Positions 46,790 through 58,310 of a stretch of 64,000 nt of DNA are shown piece by piece (position 1 is the first letter of the stretch; each line of letters starts with the position of its first letter). A program made the translations under genes and the position numbers. The notes below the pieces were generated by a model. It was not told the origin of the DNA and did no database searches. It saw nothing but the letters and a program-made list of their open reading frames with translations. This DNA is from Dermanyssus gallinae (taxonomy: Eukaryota; Arthropoda; Arachnida; Mesostigmata; Dermanyssidae): NCBI GenBank assembly GCA_003439945.1, contig QVRM01006001.1:186001-250000 (forward strand), given 5' to 3'.

Positions 46790-46925
46790 ATTACATTATA
46801 TATGTAGGACACATATCACGAAAGCTTAGCTAAGCCAATGTATCTAGCGGGTGTGCATTGTGACTATCACGTGCCCGTGTAGGCTAGGCCGAAGCCACTT
46901 CAGAAGTGTCACCCTTTTATATGAA
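46790..46925 (-). repeat. Dispersed repeat module, copy 2
   Basis: It matches, on the minus strand, the module at 44483-44580 (GGACACATATCACGAAAG, TTAGCTAAGCCAATG) and the one at 57790-57870 (GCGGGTGTG, then GAAGCCACTTC/GAAGACCACTCC, then AAGTGTGACCC-like). It lies just 3' of the LINE remnant at 46930-48460, as expected for its 3' UTR. Confidence 0.6.
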
Positions 46926-46929
46926 GGGC

Positions 46930-48460
46930 TCAGACATCAATGTATACATTGATGACACGGATGCGTAGTTAACACCTTCTAAGTATTTGCCTACCATTGG
47001 GACAACCTTTTCTTTGTGATATTGACCTGGTCCTTTTTTACATTTGGCTTTAAATCTAGAGACTTCGACAGGTCTATGTTTTTGTTCCCCCTAAGGCTGT
47101 ACACTCTTTTACAATATGTTTGATTGACTTATTCCCACAAGCTTGACATTCTGTATGTTTGTTTGTACCTCGACCTGACGTTTTAATTAATGCCGTTTTC
47201 CCCTTATTTTCTCTCTCTAGATTTAGCTTATTGTACCCTTGTGTCCTGGCATCTGTCAATGCCCACTCTCTCATTATTATATATCCATTTAACCCCGCCC
47301 TTTCCCGTTTTTATTTCTTATATATACCTGCCAAACTCAACCTGCAACCCATATATACCCATATATATTGCTTGTATAAGTCTTGTTTACTCTCAATCTC
47401 ACCCTTTTCTCCGATACCCTCGCTCTTGCCCATTGCTGACTATATTGTATTTAACCTGCCTAACTGCGAACTCTACTCTGCGATCCCACTTTAGATTGAT
47501 TCTGAGTAATCTTCACCAGCAGCATCTGATTAACCCATCTTTTATGGGTGTCAACTGTGACATTTTTAATCCTAACACAAAATTAAATACATCTTGATAT
47601 TTCTGTTTTCCCTCAGGAAACTTCCTGGCACAGATAAGGTTTGCATTTAACTTATTTCTCAACCTCGCGCTGTGGACCAGAGAGGCATTAGCAAATGTCA
47701 ATATATATTTCTCTAAAGTCTATATATTTCGTGTTCCTATATATTTATTAAACCCCCAGAGGCCCATACACTTTACTGCATGTCTTCCTCTTTCAGACTT
47801 CTTCGTCTGTAATATTTCTTCTTTCTCTAAATAATATTCCCTGTAGTCATTGTCACTCCAAGGTACTTGTACTGACCTGTATAGTCTTTTACATAATTTG
47901 ATATAATTTTGTTCTGTCCACCATATTATATGCTTTTTTAGATCTAAAATCCTGCCACACACCCGCAATCTCGATGCTTCCACAACCTAACCTAATAAAA
48001 TAATATGATCATCTAGCTTAAACCCTTTCCTAAATCTGCATTGCCATTTTCCTATTTTCCCTCTAGAATATTTTATACTATTCTCTTAAATACCTGCATA
48101 AATATTCGATACGCTATATGTGTAATTGTGATGGTCGTCTATTTTGTAAAATGTCATTATGTAGCCTCTATTAGAGATAAAAAGAAACTCTTTCGTTGCG
48201 CCAACCCTCCGGGAGTCTGCCTCCTCCTCTAAATATATTATAACATTGCGTCGTTAGATAATATATACGTACTTTTAATAATTTCTACGAAAATCCCGTC
48301 AAGACCACACGTCGTCGGCAGACGATCTGTTTTAACCTGGAGAGCGCTCCAACCCACTGTCCTAGCTTTGCGTATCAATTGTAAAAATAGATTCATGGCG
48401 TTGCTAAAACGAGTGGGGTAACACGCTCCGTCATCGATATAAGCCTCAAACAAGAAACTG
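46930..48460 (-). mobile_element. Heavily decayed LINE fragment
   Basis: Minus-strand scraps fit an RT protein. GLDGIFVEIIK (about 48270-48310) looks like the conserved motif before RT motif A. A C-terminal zinc-finger-like CQACGNKSIKHIVKEC (about 47100-47150) has the spacing of LINE tails (CxxCG, then HIxxxC). Between them, short frames are broken by many stops. I cannot assign a clade. Confidence 0.5.
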
Positions 48461-49639
48461 CGTCAATAATGGCAAAAAGTTATTTTTTAACGGACTTAGC
48501 ATTTTGCAACATTTTGTTGTTGTAAATTAATTACCAGTTTCTTGGAGAATCGCAAGAGACGCACGTGATAATCACGATTATCTAAAGGTTCTACCAGATG
48601 CTTGAATTAAGGGGACTGTGTAGTGTGTTATTGCAAAAATGACGATTAAATAAGAGTGCAAATGCAACAACAAAAACAAAAGAAATTCTTACCTCATTTT
48701 ATAATTGCTATTATATTAATTCACTATGTGGCCGTAAGCATTATATGGCGTAACTCTATCCGTAAACCGCATTGTGAATTGCAACAGCGGTAACATCAGA
48801 AGCAATATCAATCTGACAATACGACGTATGCCGTATGTAGGACGTACCATCAGACGCTGTTCTTCAATGACTTGCACAATAACAAGCATTAGGATTTTTC
48901 CTATTTTCTTGTTTATTGCCTTTTTACTGGGGCTTAGTTTGGTGCGAGTTCCAACGATATGTGTTCTTTGGTCGAAAAATAGTAGTCATATCAATTTTTG
49001 TTCGCTTCCTTCATGTAAACTGTTGTTTCCGTCTGTTTTCCCCTCTTTGCCGCGTTAAGCAATTTAACTGTTGACGAATCTGCTGCTTCTGTAATAGGGA
49101 AATAGATCGAGCAAATTAAGCCGCAGCAGAAACAACACCGATGAGTAACCGAAGCCGTTCACCGTCGGCGACGTCTGATGCTGTTCTTAGAGAAACCGCA
49201 ATATAAACAAGACGGACTCACAGGTCACACAGCTGTGAGCTCGTCATACCTACGTAAATCGATTGACGTAACGCTGACTGACGGCACTTAGTTTTTGGGC
49301 TTGATCGCACACGTCAAAAGCACATACGACGGTGTTTAGTTGTCAAGTACCTGGGTAATAAGGCATTGGCTATTAAGCTCCATGTGACGTTTAGGCAATC
49401 CATGTTAGAAGATAACTACGTGTTACGTATATCTCTATAAAAAGAGGTATATACATTATGTTATTAAGTCTTTCAATTCAATGTTTGTTTTCACCCATCT
49501 AGTTAGAAATGGCTAATCGGGCGACAGATACCTTTCCACTCGAAAGTCCTCATTGCTGCCATCATATAAAACTAGGTCAAGTTCAAACATTTGATCCACA
49601 TAGCTTTTCATAAATGCGACATATCCCGTCGTCTGGTGA
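48461..49639. other. No gene recognised
   Basis: AT-rich DNA with no motif-bearing frame. Confidence 0.4.
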
Positions 49640-50395
49640 CCTAAATTGCACTCTCAAGTGCTCAATAAGAAGATATGTTCCTGTAGGGAACAAACCTTCC
49701 AAAGAATCTTGTAAAATAGGCTGGCTTGATTTTGTCGAGGGAGGTTAGGAGCTGTGCACTTCGTTTTTCCCAGATTATTTCAGAGCCATATGTGGCACCT
49801 GGTGCAATTCTCGTGCTGAACAGAGCCATTGCTGAATCCAGAGAGAGAGTTTCTGAGGGCCTTCTATGAATCGTGAAGTGCATTCCAAACCCGCTCCTCA
49901 GCTTGCATAAGCCTGCGTAAGGTTAATGCGCAACGAGTGCTTAGATACTCGAACTCTGTTCGTCTGGATGCTCCGCGACTCCTTCTTCTATTAAAACAAT
50001 GTCTGATTTTAGAAAATAAATGATGGTATCCAGTAGTCGCTGTGGGATACCTACTTGTGCAAGTTTAAGCAGCATAAATCCCTTTAACATTTGTCATGTG
50101 ACCCGAATATCTACAAACACGCCGTACTCTGTAGACTGGCCCATTTGTGCTATGTTGTCAATATGATTTAAGTGGTACTTGCCGGCCAACTCATACGATT
50201 CATCCAGCTTGTTGTACAGCTTACGATATAGAAATTTCAATAAAAATTGGCTTATTTCGCTCCATAGCTCCATATTTCGGTAAGGATCAATACGCCGACA
50301 CAGCTCTACAGTGAACGAAGCTTCAAGGACACCTCCGGTGGCTTCCAGTTCCTCTAGACGGTTCTTAACTCAAAATTTTCAGCTAGCGCACAGAC
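49640..50395 (-). mobile_element. Decayed LINE reverse transcriptase fragment
   Basis: On the minus strand, STEYGVFVDIRVT (about 50105-50145) followed by QMLKGFMLLKLAQVGIPQRL looks like RT motif A and the next helix. FSTRIAPGATYGSEIIWEK (about 49765-49820), then SLDKIKPAYFTRFFGRFVP, matches the thumb region of many LINE RTs. The stretch coding the catalytic YXDD motif is deleted. Several stops interrupt it. Confidence 0.65.
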
Positions 50396-50639
50396 GCTGC
50401 GTCGGGCTAAGCAGAAGTGCGTATAACTACTGCAAAGATTTTTGGAAAAAATCTTTCCCTTGACTGCTCTGGGAAATATGTTACCGGCAACCAGCGCAAA
50501 AATATATAGGTATGTGTATGTATAAACTGCTTTTTTGGTCCAACTAATATTGGTCCAGTAATGTTATATAGTAGATCTTCACCATTGGTAACTATTTGAG
50601 GCACACTACCGTAGCTTTAACAAAGACGCCCGGTGTGCA

Positions 50640-51290
50640 TAACGCATTTCACCATTAAAAAGAAAAACAAGTTTAAGAAAGGTTAACTATTTTGTTTTGA
50701 CAAACTTTGGTCAAGCAATCTTTTTAGTAGGTCTTGACCATTTGGAACATAAATTGATACAGTGCTTGTCGAATCTTGCGCAGCTAACTATACGCTTTTT
50801 GCTGAAGATAATAGAAAACGATCTCGAAGATTTTGGCCTCTTACGATTTGTGAACGCTTTTGGGTTAATTTTTCTTAAACTTGTTAGGGCTGTTGGCAGT
50901 AGAGATCGTTTAGTTGTTTGTGAGAAGTCCAAATTGAATGATAACTCCGATATGTCACCAACAAAGCAACATATTTGAGTGAACGCTTAGCGCAAGTTGA
51001 CTCTAGAAACCGCCTGCGCTCTTGAACCAAAAGTTTTGCCTGCTTACATTCTCGTAGAAGATCCACGTTTCATTGCAGGTTACCAAACAATAAGGAAGCT
51101 TGGCGATGGCAATTGGGAAGCGAAGTGCAGACGCCCATGCGCTCCAGAAGTAATTCCTTGTTCTCTTAGCATTCTGGCAATGATCATTTGGACAACTTAA
51201 TTTCTTCCGCAAATTCTCAAGTGACAACCGTTGCATTCTATTGCGGCTTAAGCACAGAGCGTCCTCTTCCAGCAAAGAGGGTCAAATGGA
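50640..51290 (-). mobile_element. Possible Tc1/mariner-type transposase remnant
   Basis: The minus strand has SLENLRKKLSC (helix-turn-helix-like) and, about 45 residues on, LVTCNETWIFYENV, resembling the first catalytic strand of Tc1/mariner enzymes (DETW) with Asp changed to Asn. Further frames toward 50711 are weak. The left end at about 50697-50720 (TTTTGACAAACTTTGGTCAA) could be an inverted-repeat relic. No intact frame. Confidence 0.4.
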
Positions 51291-52044
51291 TTAAAATTTA
51301 AAGTCCAGGTAAACATTTCCACCACGAAACTTGGCAAACATTTTTGACTAGTACATTCGTCGATTGAATCGTCTCCGAAGACGGCGAAGATGTTTTTATA
51401 AGCTACAGCAGTTGAAAGCTTTTCACTTTTACATTTACAATTTCTCCGGCGTTAATCTCCTCTAAAACTAATGTATACCAGGTTAGCAAATGTTTTGGCA
51501 TCAACCTGATAACCTCTTGTTGTGTATATATATATATATATATATATACAATAGCAATACAACACATTAGACACTGATTTGCTTTTAATTTCTGTCTTAC
51601 AGCTAATAGGTGTGTTCACATATAACCATGAGAACAAAAACAACAACATACATGCTGCCCAGTACGAAAATCGTACGCGAGTTGCGGCTGCCCGGGTTGA
51701 CCGAGCTGAACATTAACGATGAGGAAGAACGAAGGGAAAACACGCCTGCTACTGTCCTAAACCAACGGCCAACTACCACAAAAACTACTACTAATACTAT
51801 ACAATTCGTAGCCAGCAATCGCCCGTTTGGTGACGCCACGCGAATACACTTCGACGCGGCATGCGTCCAGTTGTCACCATCATCGGTTTAGTTCGTTGTC
51901 GTTGTCATTTGTCGACACGCCAACACAACACATACCCCCAGTAGCTCGCTTCATTTACTGAGGGGGCATCTGGTAGTAGTGGGGAGATGGCCTTTAGTCG
52001 ATAGCGTCTACTTCATACAGCTAAAGGTTTCAAACCGCAACATC
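51291..52044. repeat. No gene recognised; (TA)n at 51523-51548
   Basis: A plus frame at 51610-51891 (93 codons) is open and follows an acceptor-like TTTCTGTCTTACAG at 51590-51603, but no partner exon or family is recognisable. Confidence 0.35.
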
Positions 52045-52140
52045 AACGGCGGGCATCAACAACAACGACAACAACAACAACAACAACAACGTCATCATCA
52101 GCAGCAACAACATTAGCAACAAAAGCAGCAGCAGCAGGAG
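52045..52140 (+). repeat. (CAA/CAG)n trinucleotide tract
   Basis: Interrupted CAA and CAG repeats. Read as Gln the frame hits a stop (TAG) at about 52111, so there is no sign of a polyglutamine exon. Confidence 0.75.
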
Positions 52141-52394
52141 TCGAACCGCATAACACACAGCGACAACCATGCGGGGTGCATGCGTGAAAACATCCATTTT
52201 GCCAAAATTGTAGAATAATGATGACGCCTGCCAAACAGCGAACCTGTGTGACGATGAGGAAGTGCGGCGAGACACCCGACAACGACGATTGACCGACCGG
52301 TCGATACAGCGACAACACAGTTTATGTTGCTGTTCATACACACAAGCCTACAGCAACGCGTTCGTCTCGCCCCGCCGTGGTTGTTTGCATCTGC

Positions 52395-52519
52395 TTAGAT
52401 AAACACTATACATAAACCTTATGTATAATTGTCTACACACAACTGTATGCAGGTGAGAAGAAAACGCGTTTGTTTTCGTATATATGTGTATATATATACA
52501 TTCGTTTTAAATATATACA

Positions 52520-52560
<41 letters not shown>

Positions 52561-53095
52561 ACATTGGAGCAAACGTACACGAATATATGTATATACACTT
52601 CCGGGCAAAACCTTCGAATCGACTTTACGCGCATTTTAAATTCATAATATTGAATTCATACATAACTACACCATTTGAAACGGAATACAATTACCTTTAA
52701 AGCACGATTAAAATATCACAGTAAGTCAAAAATGATTCTAAATTTTAAAAAAATGAATTAGGTTTCGTGTATTACATCTGCGTAAATTAGTAAAGGCCGC
52801 CATGTGATTCGTCATAGCTAGCTGTATCTGCGTAGATGTGTACACATAAAACTTATGTTAAGTTCATGCAAAGAAATGTATCCACGTGACAAGAAAACGC
52901 ATTTGTATCCATATATATATATATATATATATATAAACACGACTTTATAACACGACCAAAATGTTGCGTTAGCGTTTGCTTTTGAACATTTCGTTATATT
53001 GTGTCGAATTGTTGTTTCAATGTAAAGTGTTTCGAGTTTAATTTCGTGTATTACCTCTGCGAACTTTAATAACGGCCGCCATTAATCAAATTATT
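52395..53095. repeat. Diverged tandem duplication of about 430 bp
   Basis: Matching blocks recur in order. These are TAGATAAACACTATACATAA versus TAGATGTGTACACATAA (52397, 52832), GAGAAGAAAACGCGTTTG versus GACAAGAAAACGCATTTG (52454, 52889), a (TA)n run (52523-52557, 52910-52934), and TTCGTGTATTACATCTGCG versus TTCGTGTATTACCTCTGCG followed by GGCCGCCAT (52762, 53043). Both copies contain a microsatellite of different length. No coding frame. Confidence 0.7.
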
Positions 53096-54412
53096 CCGCA
53101 ATAAATTATTATTACTGTGAGATATTATCCACCTCTTCGCGCATAGAATTCGCGAGTTCATATTCGATGGGTCTGAGGTCGAAAGAACATGCTGGCCGTC
53201 TCATTAAGCTTTTTCTTCCAAGAGAACCGTTGACTTGAGGGACCTCTGTGAATGTGGCCCTCCTGTCTAAGCAAATCGCACCACCATTAACCATGATAAA
53301 TCGCCGGTGCACTCTTTCCCGTCGCTGTGCTGCCGCAGAGAGACATCTTGAGTCTGTCATCTAAGAGTCAAACGCCTCCTATCACTACCCCGGCTCTGAT
53401 TTTCGTGATGTTGCGTAAACCGGCGTCGGCCTGTTTGTCGGCGAGTTAATAATTAAGAAAAAAAAAAAGATAAATATTTGGGCGTGACACAAAGCGTCTC
53501 GGTAATATGACATCATAAAGCTTTCATCAAGCAGATAGAAGCGGTTAGTCAAATATAGACGGATATTTGTCCGGCCAAATATGTGGCGACTATTTCGTTT
53601 GATTATTTAGACGATGTAGATCATTGTCACGATGTCGTCACCACTCCTCTCAGGTGACCCATTCGCGCTATCCTAAGGATTCTCCACATCAGCTCCTTTA
53701 GGGGAGAGGCAGTAGCCGGCCACCAGATGCTGAGTGCGTCTGGAGAGAGTGACGTCTGTAACAAAGTACCTCATCAGGGCGTGGTCAGATCAATCAAAGA
53801 TGCGCTCTGAGAGATTTGAGCGTGTTTTCACGACAGCGAGCGTCTTTAAATCGGTCAGTCGTTGTTGGCCATAGATGGCTATGCTGGAGCAATGCCAACA
53901 GCCTTCACCGTTAGCGCGTGTCCTGCTGTTCGTCGCTGTTATTTGAAAGAAGTTGTTGTTGTTGTCGTCGTGGTTGTTGTTGTGTTGTTGTTGTTGTTAG
54001 GGTCGTAGTTGTTGTATTTTAGGTGTTGTCGCTGTTGTTCTTGTTTGTCGCTGTTTTTAGCAAAAATTTCTTGAACACACTTCAAGACATGGACCTGCCG
54101 CAATAGTCGTGTTTTAACGCAAATTGTCCAAACATCTTATTTTACACTTAAAAACATGAGAACAGAGATACAAAGTTTCTATCTAGTATCATCTGATAGA
54201 GCAGTTCATGTCTCGAATCTGGTCGTCCCGTTGCATCTGACGTTGTCAGTCCAGCTGTCGCGATATACAGTATATGTTGGGATGATATTGCAGCAGTGGG
54301 TATGCACGTGTTAGGTCATACCAGTCAATGCAGCGCAACAAACGTAATGCTAACGATTCTTCCGACGCCTTTGACACGATACAAGCAACTGGTTTGTTAA
54401 CGTGGAATAGCA
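53096..54412. repeat. No gene recognised; (GTT)n-rich tract at 53951-54055
   Basis: The interrupted GTT/GTC tract is the strand complement of the CAA repeats seen elsewhere. The minus frame at 53112-53360 (82 codons) has no motif. Confidence 0.4.
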
Positions 54413-54564
54413 TCACGTCCTATAAAGCAGTAGCGTCGTCCCTTGGGAGACCCTTATGAGAAGCTGTAACAAAGCCGGAACACAATGAGAATGCTGGGGA
54501 TAGAAACAGCTAACAACTTGAGAGTTGTCGACCTGAGAAAATATTACCCTTTGCAGAAAAGACT

Positions 54565-54740
54565 CTTTTTCGCAACGAAGTAAGGCGCCCGGGCCTGGCC
54601 TAGATTCGAGCCATGTCGGTAAAGCTAACACTTTTACCTTAACTCAAATAACATCTGCTGATTAGAGAGCTTGCTGCTGCTGCTGCTGCTGAGCGCTCGC
54701 CCGAGGTCCAGATGTCGGGTTCGAGAACTTTGGCTGCGTG
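54565..54740. repeat. Two tRNA-like fragments, possible SINE heads
   Basis: On the minus strand, GGTAAAAGTGTTAGCTTTACC followed by CATGGCTCGAATC resembles an A-box-to-B-box spacing. On the plus strand, GCGCTCGCCCGAGGTCCAGA followed by TCGGGTTCGAGAAC resembles an anticodon arm and B-box. A (CTG)n run separates them. Neither folds fully as far as I can see. Confidence 0.3.
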
Positions 54741-56006
54741 CCTAGAGACTCTAAATGTTACGCTTTGGAAAATGTTCACCTGAGCGAAACAAACAGAGAG
54801 ACGAAGAAAGCTACCTACTCCGCCCTTTGCGTCGGGTCTTCTCCGCTTGCGAAAGTGAACAGACATTGCAATCGAGATAAAAGGGTTGGGTCTTTGCTGC
54901 CGCACAAACCCCTACTTATCATACTCGGACCTGCAATTGAGTCTGTCGCCATCACTCTTTATTCTTCTCTATCCCGCTGTGCTTCTCTCTTAGTTTTCTG
55001 TGCGCCTACACTATGCCTACAGACGGTCATGCTCTCAAGCTAACCTCGCACGCTAAGGGGTATCCGTGTACTCATAGGCATTGCTATGAGAGATAACTTT
55101 GTTGGAGTCGTAAAAATATTATCGCTGTACATTTTGCTATTCGGTTTCCTGCGAATACGCTTTCCGCCTACTTGAATTCATAAGAATATCGTAGTACCTT
55201 GAACTGTAAAAGTTGAACCGAAACCACCAACGTCTACTGGTATGCTTTGCTTAGAAGTTTATTGTTTGTGTTTGTCTCAAAAAAGTGAAGAAAGTGGAAT
55301 TCGGCAAATTTGGGGTCGGAGGAACCTTTTTGGGATTTTTGGGTGAATTTTGGGTTTGGTAATTTTCGATTGGGGAAATCAGGTTCACGTTTTTTGTCGG
55401 CGATTTTTCGGCCATGCACTAGCGCACTAGTCCCCTGGACCACGCCGCGACGTATGAATACCTCTAGGTTATACTAAGTGAGAACATCTGTACACAGTTG
55501 TATACCGTGACGTTTTGTTGTGACAACGATGTCTTTCTCGCTAACTATTTCGAGAGCGTTCTTTGGTGTTGTGAGGCGTCTCATCTTTGGTGTTGTGAAG
55601 GGCGGGTCGTAGTGGCATTGAGAGCACGATTGATGGGCGTTGTTGTTTTGCTGTGAAGCGCAAAACGACCGAACTAAGGTCTGCCGACGATTGCTCCGCT
55701 CGAAGGAAGCCTGTCTTCAACCGCCCTCAGCTCAGAGCAGTAGTCAGACGAAAACCAGATAGCGTCTCGCAGGAGCCGTCCTTCCTTTGCTAGACAGACA
55801 GCCTGTCGGCCGGATGCGAACAGCATTGCGTTGAGATACCCGTGTAAGGTCTCTTGTGTTTCAGTTCTTTCTTTTCGTTGCCTAGTCGCACGCAACGGAC
55901 AAGCAACTAACTGAACACCACGTTTCGGCGGTGCTCATTTAGTGTCAGCACAAATGTTAAACCTGAGGCGGAACCTATATGTCCCCAATTTTTGAAGTAT
56001 GTTTTG

Positions 56007-56051
<45 letters not shown>

Positions 56052-57660
56052 GCAGAACACATTTGGGGCATGCAATGAGGAATATTTAGGCTCCACTTAG
56101 TTTTATTAATAAAAAAAAAATATATATATATATATAAATGCAATTATTAGCAGCTCGGCCCCCTACGGCCTAGAAAGTCTAAATACGCGTAATGATTGAA
56201 TGAATGAAATATAGGCTGTCTCTATGTGTGCCATTTATACACATCGACCAATCTGTTGGCAACATCGCCCACGTCTGGGGTAGCAATGACTACGGAGGCA
56301 CTGAAGAAGAAAGAAGCATTGGAAAAACTCAGGAGAGCAAGATTTCCGCCTACTATACTAGAAGATCACGTGACTCTGAATGACGCGGCTTCGCAGCTAC
56401 AAGACGCGTCGAACGTTGGGGAAACCCGTAAGTGACCCCGGCTAAATGAAGCCATTTCCGAGTGGCGCTCGCCACTTCTCCCGACAGCCCATAGTACTGT
56501 TCTATGGAGATCTAAGCCATCAAAGAGTGAAGCTTAAGGTCCCACACTCCTCGAGATGGGAAGTAGAACCTTTCCCGTTCCCTACTCGCAGTAATAAAAG
56601 GTAAGAGTATTTAACCCTCCTCCATAAACATTAAGAAAAAACATCGCCCACGGCTAGAGTCTGGCGCATTTACCACAGTTAATACAAAAGTACTTACTTT
56701 TAATAATATGGTCACAAAATCAACCTGTATTAGCGCGTACTCAGCCTTGCCTCAGCTGGAAGCACTCCCTGCCGATATGTACGTCACATACGTGTGTTTA
56801 CATGCAATATTTTCTTCGTTTGTCGATGATGCTTGGATGTATCAGTGCAAAACCGTACCCGGGCATTATTAGCCTTACGGAAAAACAAATGAAGTTCTGG
56901 TCATTGCACATGGTATTAAAAAAACGCACTTATAAAAGAAAAAAAAAACGTGTCACGCCATTATTATACACACACGTACGCGACGAAGACGGAACTAAAA
57001 GAAATTCCAAGTGTAGATTGACTTGGAATTCCCTTAGCTATGAGACCGTCGCGAAGGCATAGACTCAATGACATACGTGAGTTTAACGAGCAGACAGACA
57101 TCAGTTGTCCAGGCCGATATTTGACCTGACGAATAGTGGAATTTTTCTTTAACAGACTGGGGAACCAGATCACCCTACGACGAGCTTCCTTAGAAATTGA
57201 TTCAGCGACATTTTGCGACGGTTCATCCGCGAGCTACTAGCCATCACTTAAAGCCGTCCTCACTAGACGATGTGACTGCCTTCCAGATCTGTAAGTGTGT
57301 CTGCCTTCTTATGTCTGTGTGATCCCCTAACCAAAAAACAATGCCCACTCCACTCAAACGACACTTGTCACTCTCCGCCTTTCTCTCTCTCTCTCTCTCG
57401 TTCTCTTTCTCTCTTTCCTTCTCTTTCTCTCTTAGACTTTTCCTTTTAACGTATGCGTTAGCTCCCGACCTATCGGTGTGTGTAATATAATTTTATGATG
57501 TGAGAGCAAACAAACAATGAACGAAACATATTTACTTATCCTGTTCATTCTTTGGGGAATGTTGCATCCGGGATTTTGCTGTTTCACTATATTCTGTCGT
57601 CACTAACGCAGAAGTATCTGCTTCAGTTTACCAATCGCTAGTCTCTTTCTTACCGATCAC
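54741..57660. repeat. Unannotated stretch with microsatellites
   Basis: (TA)n at about 56011-56046, a short (A)n/(TA)n at 56111-56136, and a (CT)n tract at 57381-57435. Open frames of up to about 101 codons (54738-55043 plus) lack motifs. Confidence 0.4.
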
Positions 57661-57682
57661 AGCTTTTAACACTCGCCAAAAA

Positions 57683-57739
<57 letters not shown>

Positions 57740-57790
57740 ATATATTTGTTTACTATATAAAGCATCATACATATGTTACATAAATCAGGG
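57661..57790. repeat. A-tract joined to (TA)n
   Basis: A run of about 23 A at 57678-57700 passes directly into a (TA)n run to about 57735. Together with the LINE module next to it on the minus strand, this region may derive from a retroposon boundary, but the orientation does not prove it. Confidence 0.6.
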
Positions 57791-57990
57791 TAGATTAGCT
57801 AAGCCAACGTGCCTAGCGGGTGTGTATGGTGATTATAATGAAGACCACTCCGGAAGTGTGACCCGAACAATGGCGGCATTTCCACGCCGACGATCTCTTA
57901 TCACAGGATAACAGGTTTAGCAAGGTGCCTAGTTTGCGGATCAGCTGCCTCGTCCAAACGACAAGAACACCCAAGGTTTCGAATGCGAGA
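57790..57990 (-). mobile_element. 3'-terminal fragment of an RLE-type LINE
   Basis: The minus strand encodes HLAFETLG, then TRQLIRKLG and SCDKRSSAWKC, aligning with the LAFETLG ... KRASDF tail of the RLE elements at 15.7 and 20.0 kb. It is followed by a 3' UTR (57790-57860) that contains the dispersed module seen at 44.5 and 46.8 kb. Only the last 45 or so codons survive. Confidence 0.65.
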
Positions 57991-58310
57991 TGCACATATA
58001 TATATATCGTTTGGCCACTTGGTAGAAGCTCGTGATGAACGATGCCATGCCCATCCCACCAACTGTGGCACGAGGCCATGGGCACGAAATCGAGTAATGA
58101 TGACTGTGTCTCACACCCCGAAAGCTATGGCTGATTTACGCGTAGTTACTCGGGGATTGTGTTATACAGTTTCGCACAAGCGGTCCTCCTCGAGCGTAAG
58201 ATGCTTTCCAGGACGGGGTTCATCTTGAAGTCGTTGCCAGAACGGAACCTACCGAACTAATTGTAGCACGAAGTTGTTGAAGTGCTCCAGTTACATTTTG
58301 TCCAACCTGT
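57991..58310 (-). mobile_element. Internally deleted mariner remnant of a different lineage
   Basis: Minus-strand pieces are LTLEEDRLC then NPRVTTRKSAIAFGV (helix-turn-helix, about 58120-58210), and, after a jump, WWDGHGIVHHELLPSGQTI (about 58005-58062), the strand after the first catalytic Asp. The catalytic region between them is missing. The right end near 58310 reads inward as CAGGTTGGACAAAATGTAAC next to TA, a mariner-like end different from the CGAGGTGTG family. Confidence 0.6.

Noticed and set aside
52030..52341. Polyleucine or polyglutamine protein across the CAA/CAG tract
   Set aside because: The Gln frame has a stop, and the Leu-rich minus frames are read-through of the repeat with no flanking conserved sequence.
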